Made by a program: the position numbers and the translations under genes. From Solibacillus sp. FSL H8-0523 (GTDB lineage Bacteria > Bacillota > Bacilli > Bacillales_A > Planococcaceae), in NCBI RefSeq assembly GCF_038051985.1, contig NZ_CP150291.1, positions 1,984,001-2,048,000 on the forward strand: 64,000 nt of DNA, in the 5' to 3' direction. Numbering within the stretch: the stretch's first letter is position 1; each line of letters begins with the position of its first letter. Shown here piece after piece: positions 31,611 to 40,912 of this stretch. A model generated the notes under the pieces. The model was not told the DNA's origin and searched no databases. It worked only from the letters and a program-made list of their open reading frames with translations.

Positions 31611-32621
31611 ATGATAGAAATCCGAGATGTTTCGAAAATATACGAGACGAAAAAACGCAAGGTAACAGGGGTGGATGCTGTTACATTAACAATACATAAA
31701 GGTGATATTTTCGGGATTGTTGGTTATTCAGGCGCGGGGAAAAGCTCGCTCCTACGCTGTATTAACTTACTGGAAAAGCCGTCATCAGGTGAGATTTTGG
31801 TGGATGGCCAAAATTTAACAAAATTATCGAGTAGTGCATTACGAAAAGCTCGTTTAAAAATTGGTATGATCTTTCAGCATTTTTACTTGATCAATCAAAA
31901 AACAATTGCCGATAATATTCGCTTTGCCTTAAAAGCTGCGAATTATCCAGTAAATCGAATGGATGCTCGCATTGATGAGCTCCTTGAAATGGTAGGTTTA
32001 TCCGAAAAACGCGATGTCTTTCCAAGTCAGCTATCAGGTGGTCAAAAGCAGCGTGTTGGTATTGCCCGTGCACTTGCGAATAATCCGTCTGTCTTATTAT
32101 GCGACGAAGCGACAAGCGCACTTGACCCAAAAACGACCTTATCGATTTTACAATTGTTAAGGGATATTAACGTAAAGCTTGGTATTACGATTGTCCTGAT
32201 TACACATGAGATGGATGTTGTCAAAGAAATTTGTAACCGCATGGCGATTATGCAGGACGGACGTGTTATTGAATCAGGTGATGTGTATGATTTATTCGCC
32301 AGTCCTCAGCAGCCACTCACACAAGAGTTTATTAAGTCAGTCGTATCCTTTGATATTCCATCGTCGATTTTAAATGAAGTGAACGGCGAAATTGTGAAAA
32401 TCATTTTTAAAGGAGACATTGCAGGGGAAGGCATTATTTCCGATATGCTACAGCGCTATGCGATTCAAGGGAATTTCCTGCATGGCACAATTGAATACAT
32501 ACAAGAACGACCACTTGGTATTTTCATTATGGAACTACTAGGGGAGAAACAACTTGTAGCTACGGCCAAAAATTATTTACTTGAGCGCGGTACGATTGTG
32601 GAGGTGATTCGCCATGTTTGA
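31611..32621 (+). CDS. metN: methionine ABC transporter ATP-binding protein
   Basis: ATPase of the MetNIQ methionine importer. The N-terminal ABC domain has Walker A (GYSGAGKSS), signature LSGGQKQR and Walker B (LLCDEATSALD). The C-terminal ~80 residues are a NIL/ACT-like domain that binds methionine and inhibits transport in the family. ATG 31611 has GGAGGTTTAT before it; a TTG twelve bases upstream is unlikely. 336 residues, normal. Overlaps metI by eight bases. Confidence 0.93.
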   Translation: MIEIRDVSKIYETKKRKVTGVDAVTLTIHKGDIFGIVGYSGAGKSSLLRCINLLEKPSSGEILVDGQNLTKLSSSALRKARLKIGMIFQHFYLINQKTIADNIRFALKAANYPVNRMDARIDELLEMVGLSEKRDVFPSQLSGGQKQRVGIARALANNPSVLLCDEATSALDPKTTLSILQLLRDINVKLGITIVLITHEMDVVKEICNRMAIMQDGRVIESGDVYDLFASPQQPLTQEFIKSVVSFDIPSSILNEVNGEIVKIIFKGDIAGEGIISDMLQRYAIQGNFLHGTIEYIQERPLGIFIMELLGEKQLVATAKNYLLERGTIVEVIRHV

Positions 32622-33282
32622 TTTCGCCCACTTTGTATCGATGATTCCAGATATTTTGAAGGCATTTAAAGAAACAATCATTATGATCAGTATATCAACC
32701 GCAGCGGCACTATTAATTGGATTGCCTCTTGGCGTGTTAATGTTTATTACGGATAAAGGGATGTTCTGGGAAAACCGTTTTGTGAAGACGGTGTTTGGCT
32801 TTACGGTCAATTTAGTACGTTCGATTCCTTATATTATTTTACTTGTGGCACTATTCCCGTTAACAAAGCTCATTGTCGGCAGTACGATTGGTCCAATTGC
32901 AGCCAGTGTCTCGCTATCGATTGCTGCAATTCCATTTTTCGCACGACTTGTAGAAACGTCGCTACGTGAAATTGACCCAGGGATTATTGAAGCAACGATT
33001 GCGGTAGGTGCAACACCGTGGATGATTGTCAAAGACGTCTTGTTCCCAGAGGCGCGTTCAAGCATTATTCAGGGGATTACACTAACAATTATTAGTTTAG
33101 TCGCGTATTCTGCCATGGCCGGTGTTGTTGGCGGTGGGGGTATCGGGGATTTAGCCATTCGTTTTGGTTATTACCGTTACGATAACACGATTATGATTTC
33201 AACCATTGCAATATTAGTTATATTCGTCCAGCTGATTCAAATCGGTGGAGATTTAATAGCAAAAAAAGTAGATAAGAGATGA
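32614..33282 (+). CDS. metI: methionine ABC transporter permease
   Basis: 222-residue MetI permease with five or six membrane segments; the ETLREIDPGIIEATIAVGATPWMIV-type cytoplasmic loop is the family's contact to the ATPase (partial motif EIDPGIIEATIAVGATPW). GGGGIGDLAIRFGYYRYDN near the end is characteristic. The start ATG 32614 lies inside the end of metN (coupling). Sometimes called metP in Bacillus. Confidence 0.92.
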   Translation: MFDFAHFVSMIPDILKAFKETIIMISISTAAALLIGLPLGVLMFITDKGMFWENRFVKTVFGFTVNLVRSIPYIILLVALFPLTKLIVGSTIGPIAASVSLSIAAIPFFARLVETSLREIDPGIIEATIAVGATPWMIVKDVLFPEARSSIIQGITLTIISLVAYSAMAGVVGGGGIGDLAIRFGYYRYDNTIMISTIAILVIFVQLIQIGGDLIAKKVDKR

Positions 33283-33298
33283 TAAGGAGATTAATGAA

Positions 33299-34120
33299 AT
33301 GAAAAAATGGTACTTGTTCGTATTATCAGCATTACTAGTCGTAGTTTTAGCCGCATGTGGCGATGATAAGGAAACATCAGGCGATTCAAAAGACATTAAA
33401 CTAGGCGCAACTGCAGGCCCATATAGCGACATGCTGAAAAAAGCAATCATTCCACAATTAGAGGAAAAAGGTTATACAGTTGAGCTAACTGAATTCAGTG
33501 ATTATGTTCAACCGAACGTCGCATTAGACAATGGTGACATTGACGCCAACTTATTCCAGCACACAATTTACTTAGAAAACTTTGAAGAGCAAAACGATAT
33601 GGATTTAGAAGCGTTAATTATCGTACCAACTGCACCAATGGGCTTCTTCTCTAACAACTTAACATCAGTTGAGGATATTAAAGAAGGTGCAGCAATCGCA
33701 ATTGCAAACGATCCATCAAACGCAGCACGTACACTGAGCACGTTAGCAAAACAAGGCTTAATCGAAATTAGCCCAGATGTTGAAGAGTTAAAAGCATCTG
33801 AAAAAGATATCGTGAAAAACGACTTAAACTTAGTGTTCCACCCAGTAGAAGCAGCGTCTCTACCACGCCAAATCGATTCAGTGAATATTTCTTCTGTACC
33901 AGGTAACTTCGCTTTAGCAGCGGGTCTTGACTTAATGGACGCGTTATTTTTAGAAGACATGCCAGACCAATATCGTAACGTAGTCGCGGTAAAAGCAGAC
34001 AATAAAGACACACAATTAGCAAAAGACTTAATCGAAATTGTGGAATCGGCAAAATTTGAGGAAACTATCGATGCAGACTTCCAAGGCTTTGGGAAACCAG
34101 AGTGGATGGTAAACCGCTAA
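33299..34120 (+). CDS. metQ: methionine-binding lipoprotein
   Basis: Lipoprotein with signal MKKWYLFVLSALLVVVLAAC, then a NlpA/MetQ binding domain: LGATAGPYSDMLKKAI, YTVELTEFSDYVQPN, ANLFQHTIYLENF. It catches methionine (or methionine analogues) outside the cell for MetNI. 273 residues, normal for MetQ. AAGGAGATTAATGAA gives the site; ATG 33299 lies 16 bases after metI. Confidence 0.93.
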   Translation: MKKWYLFVLSALLVVVLAACGDDKETSGDSKDIKLGATAGPYSDMLKKAIIPQLEEKGYTVELTEFSDYVQPNVALDNGDIDANLFQHTIYLENFEEQNDMDLEALIIVPTAPMGFFSNNLTSVEDIKEGAAIAIANDPSNAARTLSTLAKQGLIEISPDVEELKASEKDIVKNDLNLVFHPVEAASLPRQIDSVNISSVPGNFALAAGLDLMDALFLEDMPDQYRNVVAVKADNKDTQLAKDLIEIVESAKFEETIDADFQGFGKPEWMVNR

Positions 34121-34129
34121 TAACTTGCA

Positions 34130-34168
34130 GCACCTGATTAGAGCATTTTCTAATTAGGTGTTTTTTTT
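34130..34168 (+). terminator. terminator of metNIQ
   Basis: CACCTGATTAGA and CTAATTAGGTG arms with TTTTTTTT. Confidence 0.9.
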
Positions 34169-34228
34169 ATTGCCTAGTATTGTGTAAGTTGTTTTTGTTA
34201 TAATTTACATAAAAAGGTGGTGTTTGTG

Positions 34229-34909
34229 GTGGAATATCTTTGGCTTAGCCAGAACGACACACCGATTTTACAGCAAGCAGGTCCATCATTTCGCTCGGCT
34301 GCACTCCTGTTTCACCCGTTCGTTCAAATGCCAAACAATTGGGCAAAAAATAAACGGCAACACCCACACGAACATGTTTATCCGAGCACACAAGAGCAGC
34401 TAACACTCGGCACACCGATTCGCTGGCAGGACATGCTGAAGAAAACCGGGCTCGGCTCGTATCAGCAGCTTGCGGTTAGTCTGCTCACATCGATTTCCGC
34501 ATTGAATGAAGCCAGTGCCAATGAACAGTGGGCTACGCAATTAAATGAAGCATTAAACGAAGACTTGTTTTACCCGACAGAAGACACGATTTCAGTCTTT
34601 TTATTCGAGCCTATCATTGCTCTATTTCAGCAAATTGGTAGCACGCATATTCATTACAGTAATCCTATTCTTGGTGTAAACGGTGCGATTGAACTTACAT
34701 CGGCCATACCCGAGCGTTTAGCTGAGGTTACAAGGAATGTTTGTTTATTTACCGATGAGCTAGAGCGGCTTGTGTTTATTAGTTCCTTTGATACGTTTGT
34801 AACCGTAATGCTGTCGAAGGAGGAACAGATTGAGCGGTTGATTGGAGAGCGGTTTGAGTATTTGGTTTGTGATGAAACTACGAGTATGAGTTGGTGGTAT
34901 CAGAAATGA
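34229..34909 (+). CDS. DUF2711-like protein
   Basis: About 227 residues without membrane segments or a signal. The start MEYLWLSQNDTPILQQ and SAALLFHPFVQMPNNW, with a YPSTQEQ and LGSYQQLAVSLLTSI segment, resemble DUF2711 proteins of Bacillus (recalled, not searched). No catalytic motif recognised. Several in-frame GTGs lie at 34217, 34220, 34226 and 34229; AAGGTGG (34214-34220) best fits 34229. Function unknown. Confidence 0.6.
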   Translation: MEYLWLSQNDTPILQQAGPSFRSAALLFHPFVQMPNNWAKNKRQHPHEHVYPSTQEQLTLGTPIRWQDMLKKTGLGSYQQLAVSLLTSISALNEASANEQWATQLNEALNEDLFYPTEDTISVFLFEPIIALFQQIGSTHIHYSNPILGVNGAIELTSAIPERLAEVTRNVCLFTDELERLVFISSFDTFVTVMLSKEEQIERLIGERFEYLVCDETTSMSWWYQK

Positions 34910-34957
34910 GTTTTTGCAAGATCCATAAAAATATCCATATTTAAAAAGGAGCGCGGT

Positions 34958-36211
34958 ATGAAAACTTTACAAACTGAAGAATTATCACCAGACGTTATCA
35001 AAAAATTATATAAACGTGTATTAATCGTCGTTAGTATTTCGCAAATATTTGGTGGTGCGGGATTAGCAGCTGGTATTTCTGTTGGCGCATTACTTGCCCA
35101 GGACATGATTGGCGATAGCTCGCTTACGGGCATGCCTTCCGCTTTATTCACAATCGGCTCAGCATTTGCAGCCTATAGTGTAGGGAAGCTATCGCAAAAG
35201 TATGGTCGGCGGGTCGGCTTATCGCTCGGATTCTTCGTTGGAGGCATCGGTGCGCTTGGTGTCATTGTAGCAGCGGTTATACATAGTGTTGCGTTGTTAT
35301 TTATCGCGCTCTTTATTTACGGCGCGGGGACGGCAACAAATTTACAGGCACGTTATGCGGGAACAGATTTAGCATCAAAAGAGCAGCGTGCACGCGCGAT
35401 TAGTACAACAATGGTGATGACCACGTTTGGTGCGGTCGCTGGCCCGAATTTGATTTCTACAATGGGCGACGTCGCACAGAGCATTGATTTACCTGCATTA
35501 ACAGGGCCATTCATTTTGTCGATGGTGGCGTATTTACTGGCAGGGGCGACCTTATTTTTCATGCTCCGACCAGATCCACTACAAATTGCGCGCCTTCTTG
35601 CACAAAAGGAACAACAAACGCAGCCGGTGTTATCAGAAGCTTCACTGCAATACGATAAAACCGGCATCTTTGTTGGTACGAGTGTGATGATTTTAACGCA
35701 AGTGGTTATGGTGGCGATTATGACAATGACTCCAATTCATATGATGCATCACGGTCATACGTTGGCAAGTGTGGGTGTCGTGATCGGTTTCCATGTCGGC
35801 TTTATGTATTTGCCATCATTAGTGACGGGGATGTTAGTTGATAAGCTTGGTCGTAATGTGCTTATCGTAGCAGCAGCAGCTACGTTATCTGCAGCCGGTT
35901 TACTTGCGGCTTATGCACCAACGGATTCCCTCACGTTACTCATTATTGCATTAGCTTTATTAGGTTTAGGCTGGAATTTTGGCTTAATTAGTGGCACGGC
36001 CTTAATTGTCGATCATACAACCATTCATAATCGGGCGAAAGTACAAGGTTCAGCGGATGTGTTTATTGCGGTATCTGGGGCAACAGCCGGTCTGTTATCA
36101 GGGCTCATGGTAGCAAGTACAAGTTATGCGGTGCTAGGAATTACCGGTTGCATTATTTCGCTCGCATTACTGCCGCTTGTCGCATGGATGAAGAAACGAA
36201 GAGCCGTGTAA
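34958..36211 (+). CDS. MFS transporter, drug-efflux type
   Basis: 417 residues with about 12 membrane segments. The loop motif is GKLSQKYGRRVGL after helix 2, with GAGTATNLQARY and TMTPIHMMHHGH. Relatives are multidrug or YfmO/YdhP-type exporters, but no substrate is evident. ATG 34958 follows AAAAGGAG. A terminator ends it before the sigma factor unit. Confidence 0.82.
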   Translation: MKTLQTEELSPDVIKKLYKRVLIVVSISQIFGGAGLAAGISVGALLAQDMIGDSSLTGMPSALFTIGSAFAAYSVGKLSQKYGRRVGLSLGFFVGGIGALGVIVAAVIHSVALLFIALFIYGAGTATNLQARYAGTDLASKEQRARAISTTMVMTTFGAVAGPNLISTMGDVAQSIDLPALTGPFILSMVAYLLAGATLFFMLRPDPLQIARLLAQKEQQTQPVLSEASLQYDKTGIFVGTSVMILTQVVMVAIMTMTPIHMMHHGHTLASVGVVIGFHVGFMYLPSLVTGMLVDKLGRNVLIVAAAATLSAAGLLAAYAPTDSLTLLIIALALLGLGWNFGLISGTALIVDHTTIHNRAKVQGSADVFIAVSGATAGLLSGLMVASTSYAVLGITGCIISLALLPLVAWMKKRRAV

Positions 36212-36242
36212 CTCATTAGCATAGGCATACATGAAAATTTTC

Positions 36243-36281
36243 ACCATTTGATTAGATATTTTTCTAGTCAGATGGTTTTTA
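36243..36281 (+). terminator. hairpin terminator
   Basis: ACCATTTGATTAG and CTAGTCAGATGGT arms with TTTTTATTTT after. Confidence 0.75.
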
Positions 36282-36334
36282 TTTTCAACCAACGAACCCG
36301 CAGCATCGTTATACAAGAGAAGGGAGTGAACAAA

Positions 36335-36847
36335 GTGGATGAACAGCAACTTGATGACTATATGAAAGCCAATAGCGCAAGGCTACTACGGCTTGCCTAT
36401 TACTACACGAAAAATTTACATACCGCAGAAGATCTTGTGCAGGATGTATTTATTAAGTTTTATCACATAAACCGACCGCTTGAAAAAGCCGATGCTGAGC
36501 GTTATTTAACAACAATGACTGCCAATAAAGCAAAGGATTACTTAAAAAGCTGGCATTATAAACGACTAGTATTTCAAGAAAAATGGCTCTCGCTAAAAAG
36601 TCCTGAGCAAGACGCACTCGTGAAAAGAGACGAGGAGGACCTCATTAGTGATGCGGTGTTAGGCTTACCGACGAAAGAACGAGAAGTCGTGGCGTATTAC
36701 TATTTAGAGGGCTTTACATTAAAGGAAATGGCGGCGCTACTTGAAGTAAACGAAAATACGTTAAAATCAAGGCTTGTGAAGGCGCGGAAGTTACTTAAAG
36801 AACAGTTACAAAACGTTGAATGGGAGGTGTTAAAGGATGACGTATAA
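36335..36847 (+). CDS. ECF-type RNA polymerase sigma factor
   Basis: 171 residues. Region 2 has LLRLAYYYTKNLHTAEDLVQDVFIKF, a typical sigma2 pattern (partial: HTAEDLVQDVFIKF), and region 4 has LPTKEREVVAYYYLEGFTLKEMA with a helix-turn-helix (LEVNENTLKSRL). Start GTG 36335 is chosen behind AGAAGGGAG; the frame is open back to 36248 but the upstream codons have no good site. It overlaps the next gene, its likely anti-sigma partner, by 11 bases, as usual for ECF/anti-sigma pairs. Confidence 0.88.
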   Translation: MDEQQLDDYMKANSARLLRLAYYYTKNLHTAEDLVQDVFIKFYHINRPLEKADAERYLTTMTANKAKDYLKSWHYKRLVFQEKWLSLKSPEQDALVKRDEEDLISDAVLGLPTKEREVVAYYYLEGFTLKEMAALLEVNENTLKSRLVKARKLLKEQLQNVEWEVLKDDV

Positions 36848-38084
36848 ATTAAAGCAGGTGCAAAATACGGATGAGATTGAAAAATGTATGCGCCGCAATG
36901 TCTCACAGCAACTCAATAAACCGAAGCGTAAAAAAATAATTCATATTCCAATTCTTACCGCCATCATCACCATCGCAACAATCTTTTTAGTCATGCAATT
37001 AATGTCACCAAACTCATCAATGAAAACTGCTTCACCAGCACTAATGAATGTATTCACTGAAATCGATGGAAATGGGATTGTTTACTCTCAAGATTATTAT
37101 GAGCTTGATATGCAACATATTCGAACATTGAAGTATTATCGAGAGGTGCCGCTAGCAACATTTTTACAAGTAAATCATGTGGAATTGACGCAACTACCCG
37201 CACCATTTTCCATTGAAGACGGTACGGTGATTGCTGTTAATGATGGCTATTTAACAGAGTTACAGCTACATTTTAAGAAAGATGATGCGTTTATTAATAT
37301 TTCGATGGCTAAATCATACGGCAGTCAAATCGAGTATGCGACGTTTGCTGAAATAAAACAAGATGCTTACGGAACACCGATTGAACTTGAACGGTTAAAT
37401 CCATCAACAACAATGGCGAAAAAGTTTATTCAGGGGGATGGTGGGCTCGTTTATCATTATTATCATTACAATGAAAAAAATGATGAGGTGAATGTTACAG
37501 CTACTATTGCCAATGAAATTTACAGCATAGAGGATAGCTTTATTTATCACCTCGGCTTTAGTCAAAACAGCTCACTAACAAAAGAGCAAATGACTGATTT
37601 CGCGAAGGAATTCATTTTAAATAATGAGTTGAAAACGCTGAATTTTGAAGAAGTAACGTATGTAAGTACATGGCTAACGCGCGGAGGAAAGGCAATGCTA
37701 GTTTGTTTAGTCGTGGCAGTGATGAGCTTTGTCTTGTTTGTGCCATTATTACGTGAGCGCTCTCCAAAAGTGCAAAAAATTATCTGGTCGCTCATTTGGA
37801 TTTTCCTACATGCGCCAATTTTAACGTGGCTCATTTCCTTTAGTGTTGGTACACTTTACCGCGACGGCTTTGCGGCAGTTGGCATGCTGTTCATTGCGTA
37901 CCCAGCACTGTTTGTTGTTGGAATATTAATTATTTGGCTCGTGAAAAGCCGGGTGAGATGGATTGTTGTACTACATGTACTCGCTTTCATCTTTACTGTT
38001 AGCGTGTCGATTTGGAACGGGTATTATATCGAATCTGAGCAGCAAGTAAGTCACGAGGTTAAGGCCGAACAAAAGATTAGCTAA
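36837..38084 (+). CDS. membrane protein, probable anti-sigma factor
   Basis: 415 residues. A cytoplasmic N-terminal tail (about 1-40, DEIEKCMRRNVSQQL) is followed by a membrane segment near 42-60, then an extracellular domain of ~220 residues, and about four membrane segments in the C-terminal third. Overlap with the sigma gene and the topology (cytoplasmic tail, outer sensor) make it the likely anti-sigma factor (inference). No conserved zinc anti-sigma motif (HxxxCxxC) is seen. Family not recognised. Confidence 0.7.
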   Translation: MTYKLKQVQNTDEIEKCMRRNVSQQLNKPKRKKIIHIPILTAIITIATIFLVMQLMSPNSSMKTASPALMNVFTEIDGNGIVYSQDYYELDMQHIRTLKYYREVPLATFLQVNHVELTQLPAPFSIEDGTVIAVNDGYLTELQLHFKKDDAFINISMAKSYGSQIEYATFAEIKQDAYGTPIELERLNPSTTMAKKFIQGDGGLVYHYYHYNEKNDEVNVTATIANEIYSIEDSFIYHLGFSQNSSLTKEQMTDFAKEFILNNELKTLNFEEVTYVSTWLTRGGKAMLVCLVVAVMSFVLFVPLLRERSPKVQKIIWSLIWIFLHAPILTWLISFSVGTLYRDGFAAVGMLFIAYPALFVVGILIIWLVKSRVRWIVVLHVLAFIFTVSVSIWNGYYIESEQQVSHEVKAEQKIS

Positions 38085-38121
38085 TGATTTTGAGTGATTT
38101 TTTATGTGTGAAATTTCATAC

Positions 38122-38166
38122 ACGAGGTGGGTAATCAATTTTAAATTGTTTATGCACCTCTTTTTT
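38122..38166 (+). terminator. hairpin terminator
   Basis: GAGGTG and CACCTC arms with AATTTTAAATT in between, and TTTTTT after. It ends the sigma/anti-sigma unit. Confidence 0.75.
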
Positions 38167-38241
38167 ACGCTAGAAAGCGCTTAAATACAGGATGTTTGAA
38201 CATTATTAAGGGAAGGCACTGGAAAAAAATTCAGAAAAAAC

Positions 38242-38284
38242 TTGCATAATAAATTTTTTTGACTTATATTTTTCCTTAAGGAAA
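38242..38284 (+). promoter_or_regulatory. mnt promoter with MntR box
   Basis: TTGCAT (38242-38247) and TATATT (38265-38270), spacing 17, form the promoter. Directly after it is the perfect 14-bp palindrome TTTCCTTAAGGAAA (38271-38284), which matches the Bacillus MntR operator core (TTTGCCTTAAGGAAA type). Its position at the likely transcription start fits manganese-dependent repression of the following operon. Confidence 0.85.
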
Positions 38285-38290
38285 CTTTTA

Positions 38291-38340
38291 TTCGTTCGTG
38301 AAATATACTTTTATATACGCAATACACTTTCGCGAATGAA
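38291..38340 (+). promoter_or_regulatory. leader hairpin of the mnt operon
   Basis: TTCGTTCGTGAAA (38291-38303) pairs with TTTCGCGAATGAA (38328-38340): 13 continuous RNA base pairs with two G-U pairs, loop of 24. No T-run follows. It lies in the 5' leader, 26 bases before the mntA start. Confidence 0.6.
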
Positions 38341-38366
38341 AAATAATAACAAAAGGGAGTTTTAAC

Positions 38367-39287
38367 ATGAAAAAGTGGATTGGTCTTGCAGCTTTGACAT
38401 TAATGCTTGCTGCATGTAACGAGGATGAGGCGAAAAATGCAAATGCAGACAAGGAAGGAAACGTGGTCGCAACAACAGGTCAAATTGCCGATGCGGTGAA
38501 AGTGATTAGCGGCGAAAAGCTTAACGTCACAACATTAATGGGCCCAGGCGTAGACCCGCACCTTTATAAAGCAACACAAGGAGATATGACGACATTAGAA
38601 AACGCTGAAGTGATTTTTTATAACGGGCTTCATTTAGAAGGACAGCTTCAGGACATTTTTGATCAAATGGGCAAAGACAAAACCGTATTTGCCGCAGCAG
38701 AGGTATTAAAAGACGAGCAGCTATTAGTGGATGAGGAGGATGCTTCATTAAATGATCCACACGTATGGTTTGATATCATGCTGTGGAAAGAAGTTGTAGA
38801 CGGCATTGGCGATACCCTTGTTGAAGAATACCCTGAATATAAAAAGGACTTCGAAAAAAATGAACAAGACTATTTAGCAAAGCTTGATGAATTAGCAGCC
38901 TATGCAAAAGAGCGTGTGGCAGAAATTCCACAAGAGCAACGTATTTTAGTAACAGCACACGATGCATTTAACTATTTTGGTGAGAGCTTAGGCTTTGACG
39001 TAAGTGGCTTACAAGGGTTAAGCACAGAATCTGAGTACGGCGTGAAAGATGTAGAAGATATGGTTACTTACTTAGTTGAAAACAACATTAAAGCCATTTT
39101 TGTTGAATCAAGTGTCTCGGATAAAGCGATGAACGCTGTCATTGAGGGCGCGAAAGAAAAGGGCCATACGGTAATAATCGGTGGTGAGCTTTTCTCTGAC
39201 GCAATGGGCGCTGAAGGAACAGAAGAAGGCACATACTTAGGCATGTATAAACATAACATCAACACGATCGTCGACTCCTTAAAGTAG
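38367..39287 (+). CDS. mntA: manganese ABC transporter, metal-binding lipoprotein
   Basis: A 306-residue lipoprotein (signal ending LMLAAC) of the zinc/manganese-binding ZnuA/TroA family. Visible metal ligands or nearby motifs: DPHLYKATQGD, LNDPHVWFD, TAHDAFNYFGESLG and EGTYLGMYKHN. No His-rich loop is present, which favours manganese over zinc. AAAGGGAG precedes ATG 38367. An MntR box upstream and the mntBCD genes downstream match the B. subtilis mntABCD layout. Confidence 0.9.
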   Translation: MKKWIGLAALTLMLAACNEDEAKNANADKEGNVVATTGQIADAVKVISGEKLNVTTLMGPGVDPHLYKATQGDMTTLENAEVIFYNGLHLEGQLQDIFDQMGKDKTVFAAAEVLKDEQLLVDEEDASLNDPHVWFDIMLWKEVVDGIGDTLVEEYPEYKKDFEKNEQDYLAKLDELAAYAKERVAEIPQEQRILVTAHDAFNYFGESLGFDVSGLQGLSTESEYGVKDVEDMVTYLVENNIKAIFVESSVSDKAMNAVIEGAKEKGHTVIIGGELFSDAMGAEGTEEGTYLGMYKHNINTIVDSLK

Positions 39288-39296
39288 GTGAAACAC

Positions 39297-40037
39297 ATGG
39301 AAGCTTTATCCGTCGAGCAGTTACAAGTTGCTTATGACAAAAAAAGGGTGCTGACAAACATTAATGTAAATGTACCAACAGGTCAATTAACTGCGATTAT
39401 TGGTCCAAATGGTGCTGGGAAATCGACCTTACTAAAGGCGATTTTAAACCAGCTCCAAAATAAACAAGGCACGGTTCAAATATTAGGAAAGCCTTACAAG
39501 CCTAAAGAAGGTATTGTTGGCTATGTCCCGCAGCGCAATGCCGTCGATTGGGATTTTCCAACAACAGCGCTTGATGTTGTGCTAATGGGCAGATACGGGC
39601 ACCGCGGCTTATTGAAGTGGATGACCAAAAAAGATCACCAAAAAGCGTTCGATGCACTAGCAAGTGTCAATATGCAGGAGTATGCGAACCGCTCCATTGG
39701 TCAATTATCAGGTGGTCAACAGCAGCGTGTTTTCCTAGCAAGAGCGCTAGCGCAAGATGCACAAGTCTATTTTTTAGATGAACCGTTTGCTGGAGTCGAT
39801 GTGGCGACAGAAAAAATGATTATCGACATTTTAAAGGGATTACGTGATGAAGGCAAAAGCATCTTTGTGGTGCATCATGATTTACAAACAGTAGAAGACT
39901 ATTTTGATTATACAGTGCTACTGAACGAAACAATCGTAGCAGCAGGGCCAATCAAGCCGACGTTTACGGCTGAAAATCTCCAAAAAACGTATGGTGGCCG
40001 TCTTGTTTTATTTGAAAAAGAAGGCGTCGTCGTATGA
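39297..40037 (+). CDS. mntB: manganese ABC transporter ATP-binding protein
   Basis: 247 residues of an ABC ATPase: Walker A GPNGAGKST, signature LSGGQQQR, Walker B YFLDEPFAGVD, switch histidine FVVHHDL. ATG 39297 fits the site TAGGTG better than GTG 39288. Ten bases after mntA, and overlapping mntC by four bases (ATGA). Confidence 0.92.
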   Translation: MEALSVEQLQVAYDKKRVLTNINVNVPTGQLTAIIGPNGAGKSTLLKAILNQLQNKQGTVQILGKPYKPKEGIVGYVPQRNAVDWDFPTTALDVVLMGRYGHRGLLKWMTKKDHQKAFDALASVNMQEYANRSIGQLSGGQQQRVFLARALAQDAQVYFLDEPFAGVDVATEKMIIDILKGLRDEGKSIFVVHHDLQTVEDYFDYTVLLNETIVAAGPIKPTFTAENLQKTYGGRLVLFEKEGVVV

Positions 40038-40912
40038 TTAGTGGGAATTTACTTTGGATTTTACTAGGGACGATGCTACTTGGGCTTGCAGCGGGTGTGA
40101 TTGGTACCTTTTCATTTTTACAAAAACAAAGCTTAATCGGGGATGCGGCTGCACATGCTGCATTACCTGGTGTGGCGCTAGCCTTTTTAGCAACAGGCGA
40201 AAAAGATTTACCGATTTTAATGCTCGGAGCGGTTATTACGTCTACATTAGCGGTCTATAGTATACAAGGGATTGTCAATTATTCGAAGCTAAAAGCGGAT
40301 GCTGCAATTGGCTTAGTGCTTTCCGTTTTCTTTGGAATGGGCATTGTGTTTTTAACGATTGTCAATCGTCAACCAGGTGGCAATCAAAGTGGTCTTAGTG
40401 ATTTTATATTTGGGAAAGCTGCAGCGATGACAAAAAGTGATTTGTATTGGTTATTTATCTGTGCGGGGTTAATTTTAATTGTCAGTGTGCTGTTGCAAAA
40501 GCAATGGAAGCTCATGATTTTTGATCCTATTTACGCTAAAAGTATTGGTCTACCAGTAACATTTTTGAAAATCATGCTAACCGCGCTCATCGTGCTGACG
40601 ATTGTTACCGGCATTCAGGCAGTTGGGGTCATCTTAATGTCTGCGCTGTTAATTGTGCCAGCAGCTACAGCAAAGCTCTGGACCAAAACTGTGGCGACGA
40701 TGCTCATATTCAGTGGCGCACTAGGTGGCATATCAGGACTTGTCGGAACGTATATAAGTTCGTTAAAAACAGGCTTATCAACGGGTCCAATCATTGTATT
40801 AGTATCCGCATTTGTCTTTGTCATTTCATATTTGATTAGTCCAAAAGCAGGGCTAGTAAGTAAGGTCATGTACAAAAGACGTCTTCAAAGTGAGGTGACA
40901 CCGCGTGATTGA
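40034..40912 (+). CDS. mntC: manganese ABC transporter permease
   Basis: 292 residues with about eight or nine membrane segments, ABC-3 family: LIGDAAAHAALPGVALAFL at the start (coupling), and AVGVILMSALLIVPAATAKLW near the end are typical of MntC/ZnuB-type permeases. It starts within the last bases of mntB and overlaps mntD by eight bases. Confidence 0.9.
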   Translation: MISGNLLWILLGTMLLGLAAGVIGTFSFLQKQSLIGDAAAHAALPGVALAFLATGEKDLPILMLGAVITSTLAVYSIQGIVNYSKLKADAAIGLVLSVFFGMGIVFLTIVNRQPGGNQSGLSDFIFGKAAAMTKSDLYWLFICAGLILIVSVLLQKQWKLMIFDPIYAKSIGLPVTFLKIMLTALIVLTIVTGIQAVGVILMSALLIVPAATAKLWTKTVATMLIFSGALGGISGLVGTYISSLKTGLSTGPIIVLVSAFVFVISYLISPKAGLVSKVMYKRRLQSEVTPRD

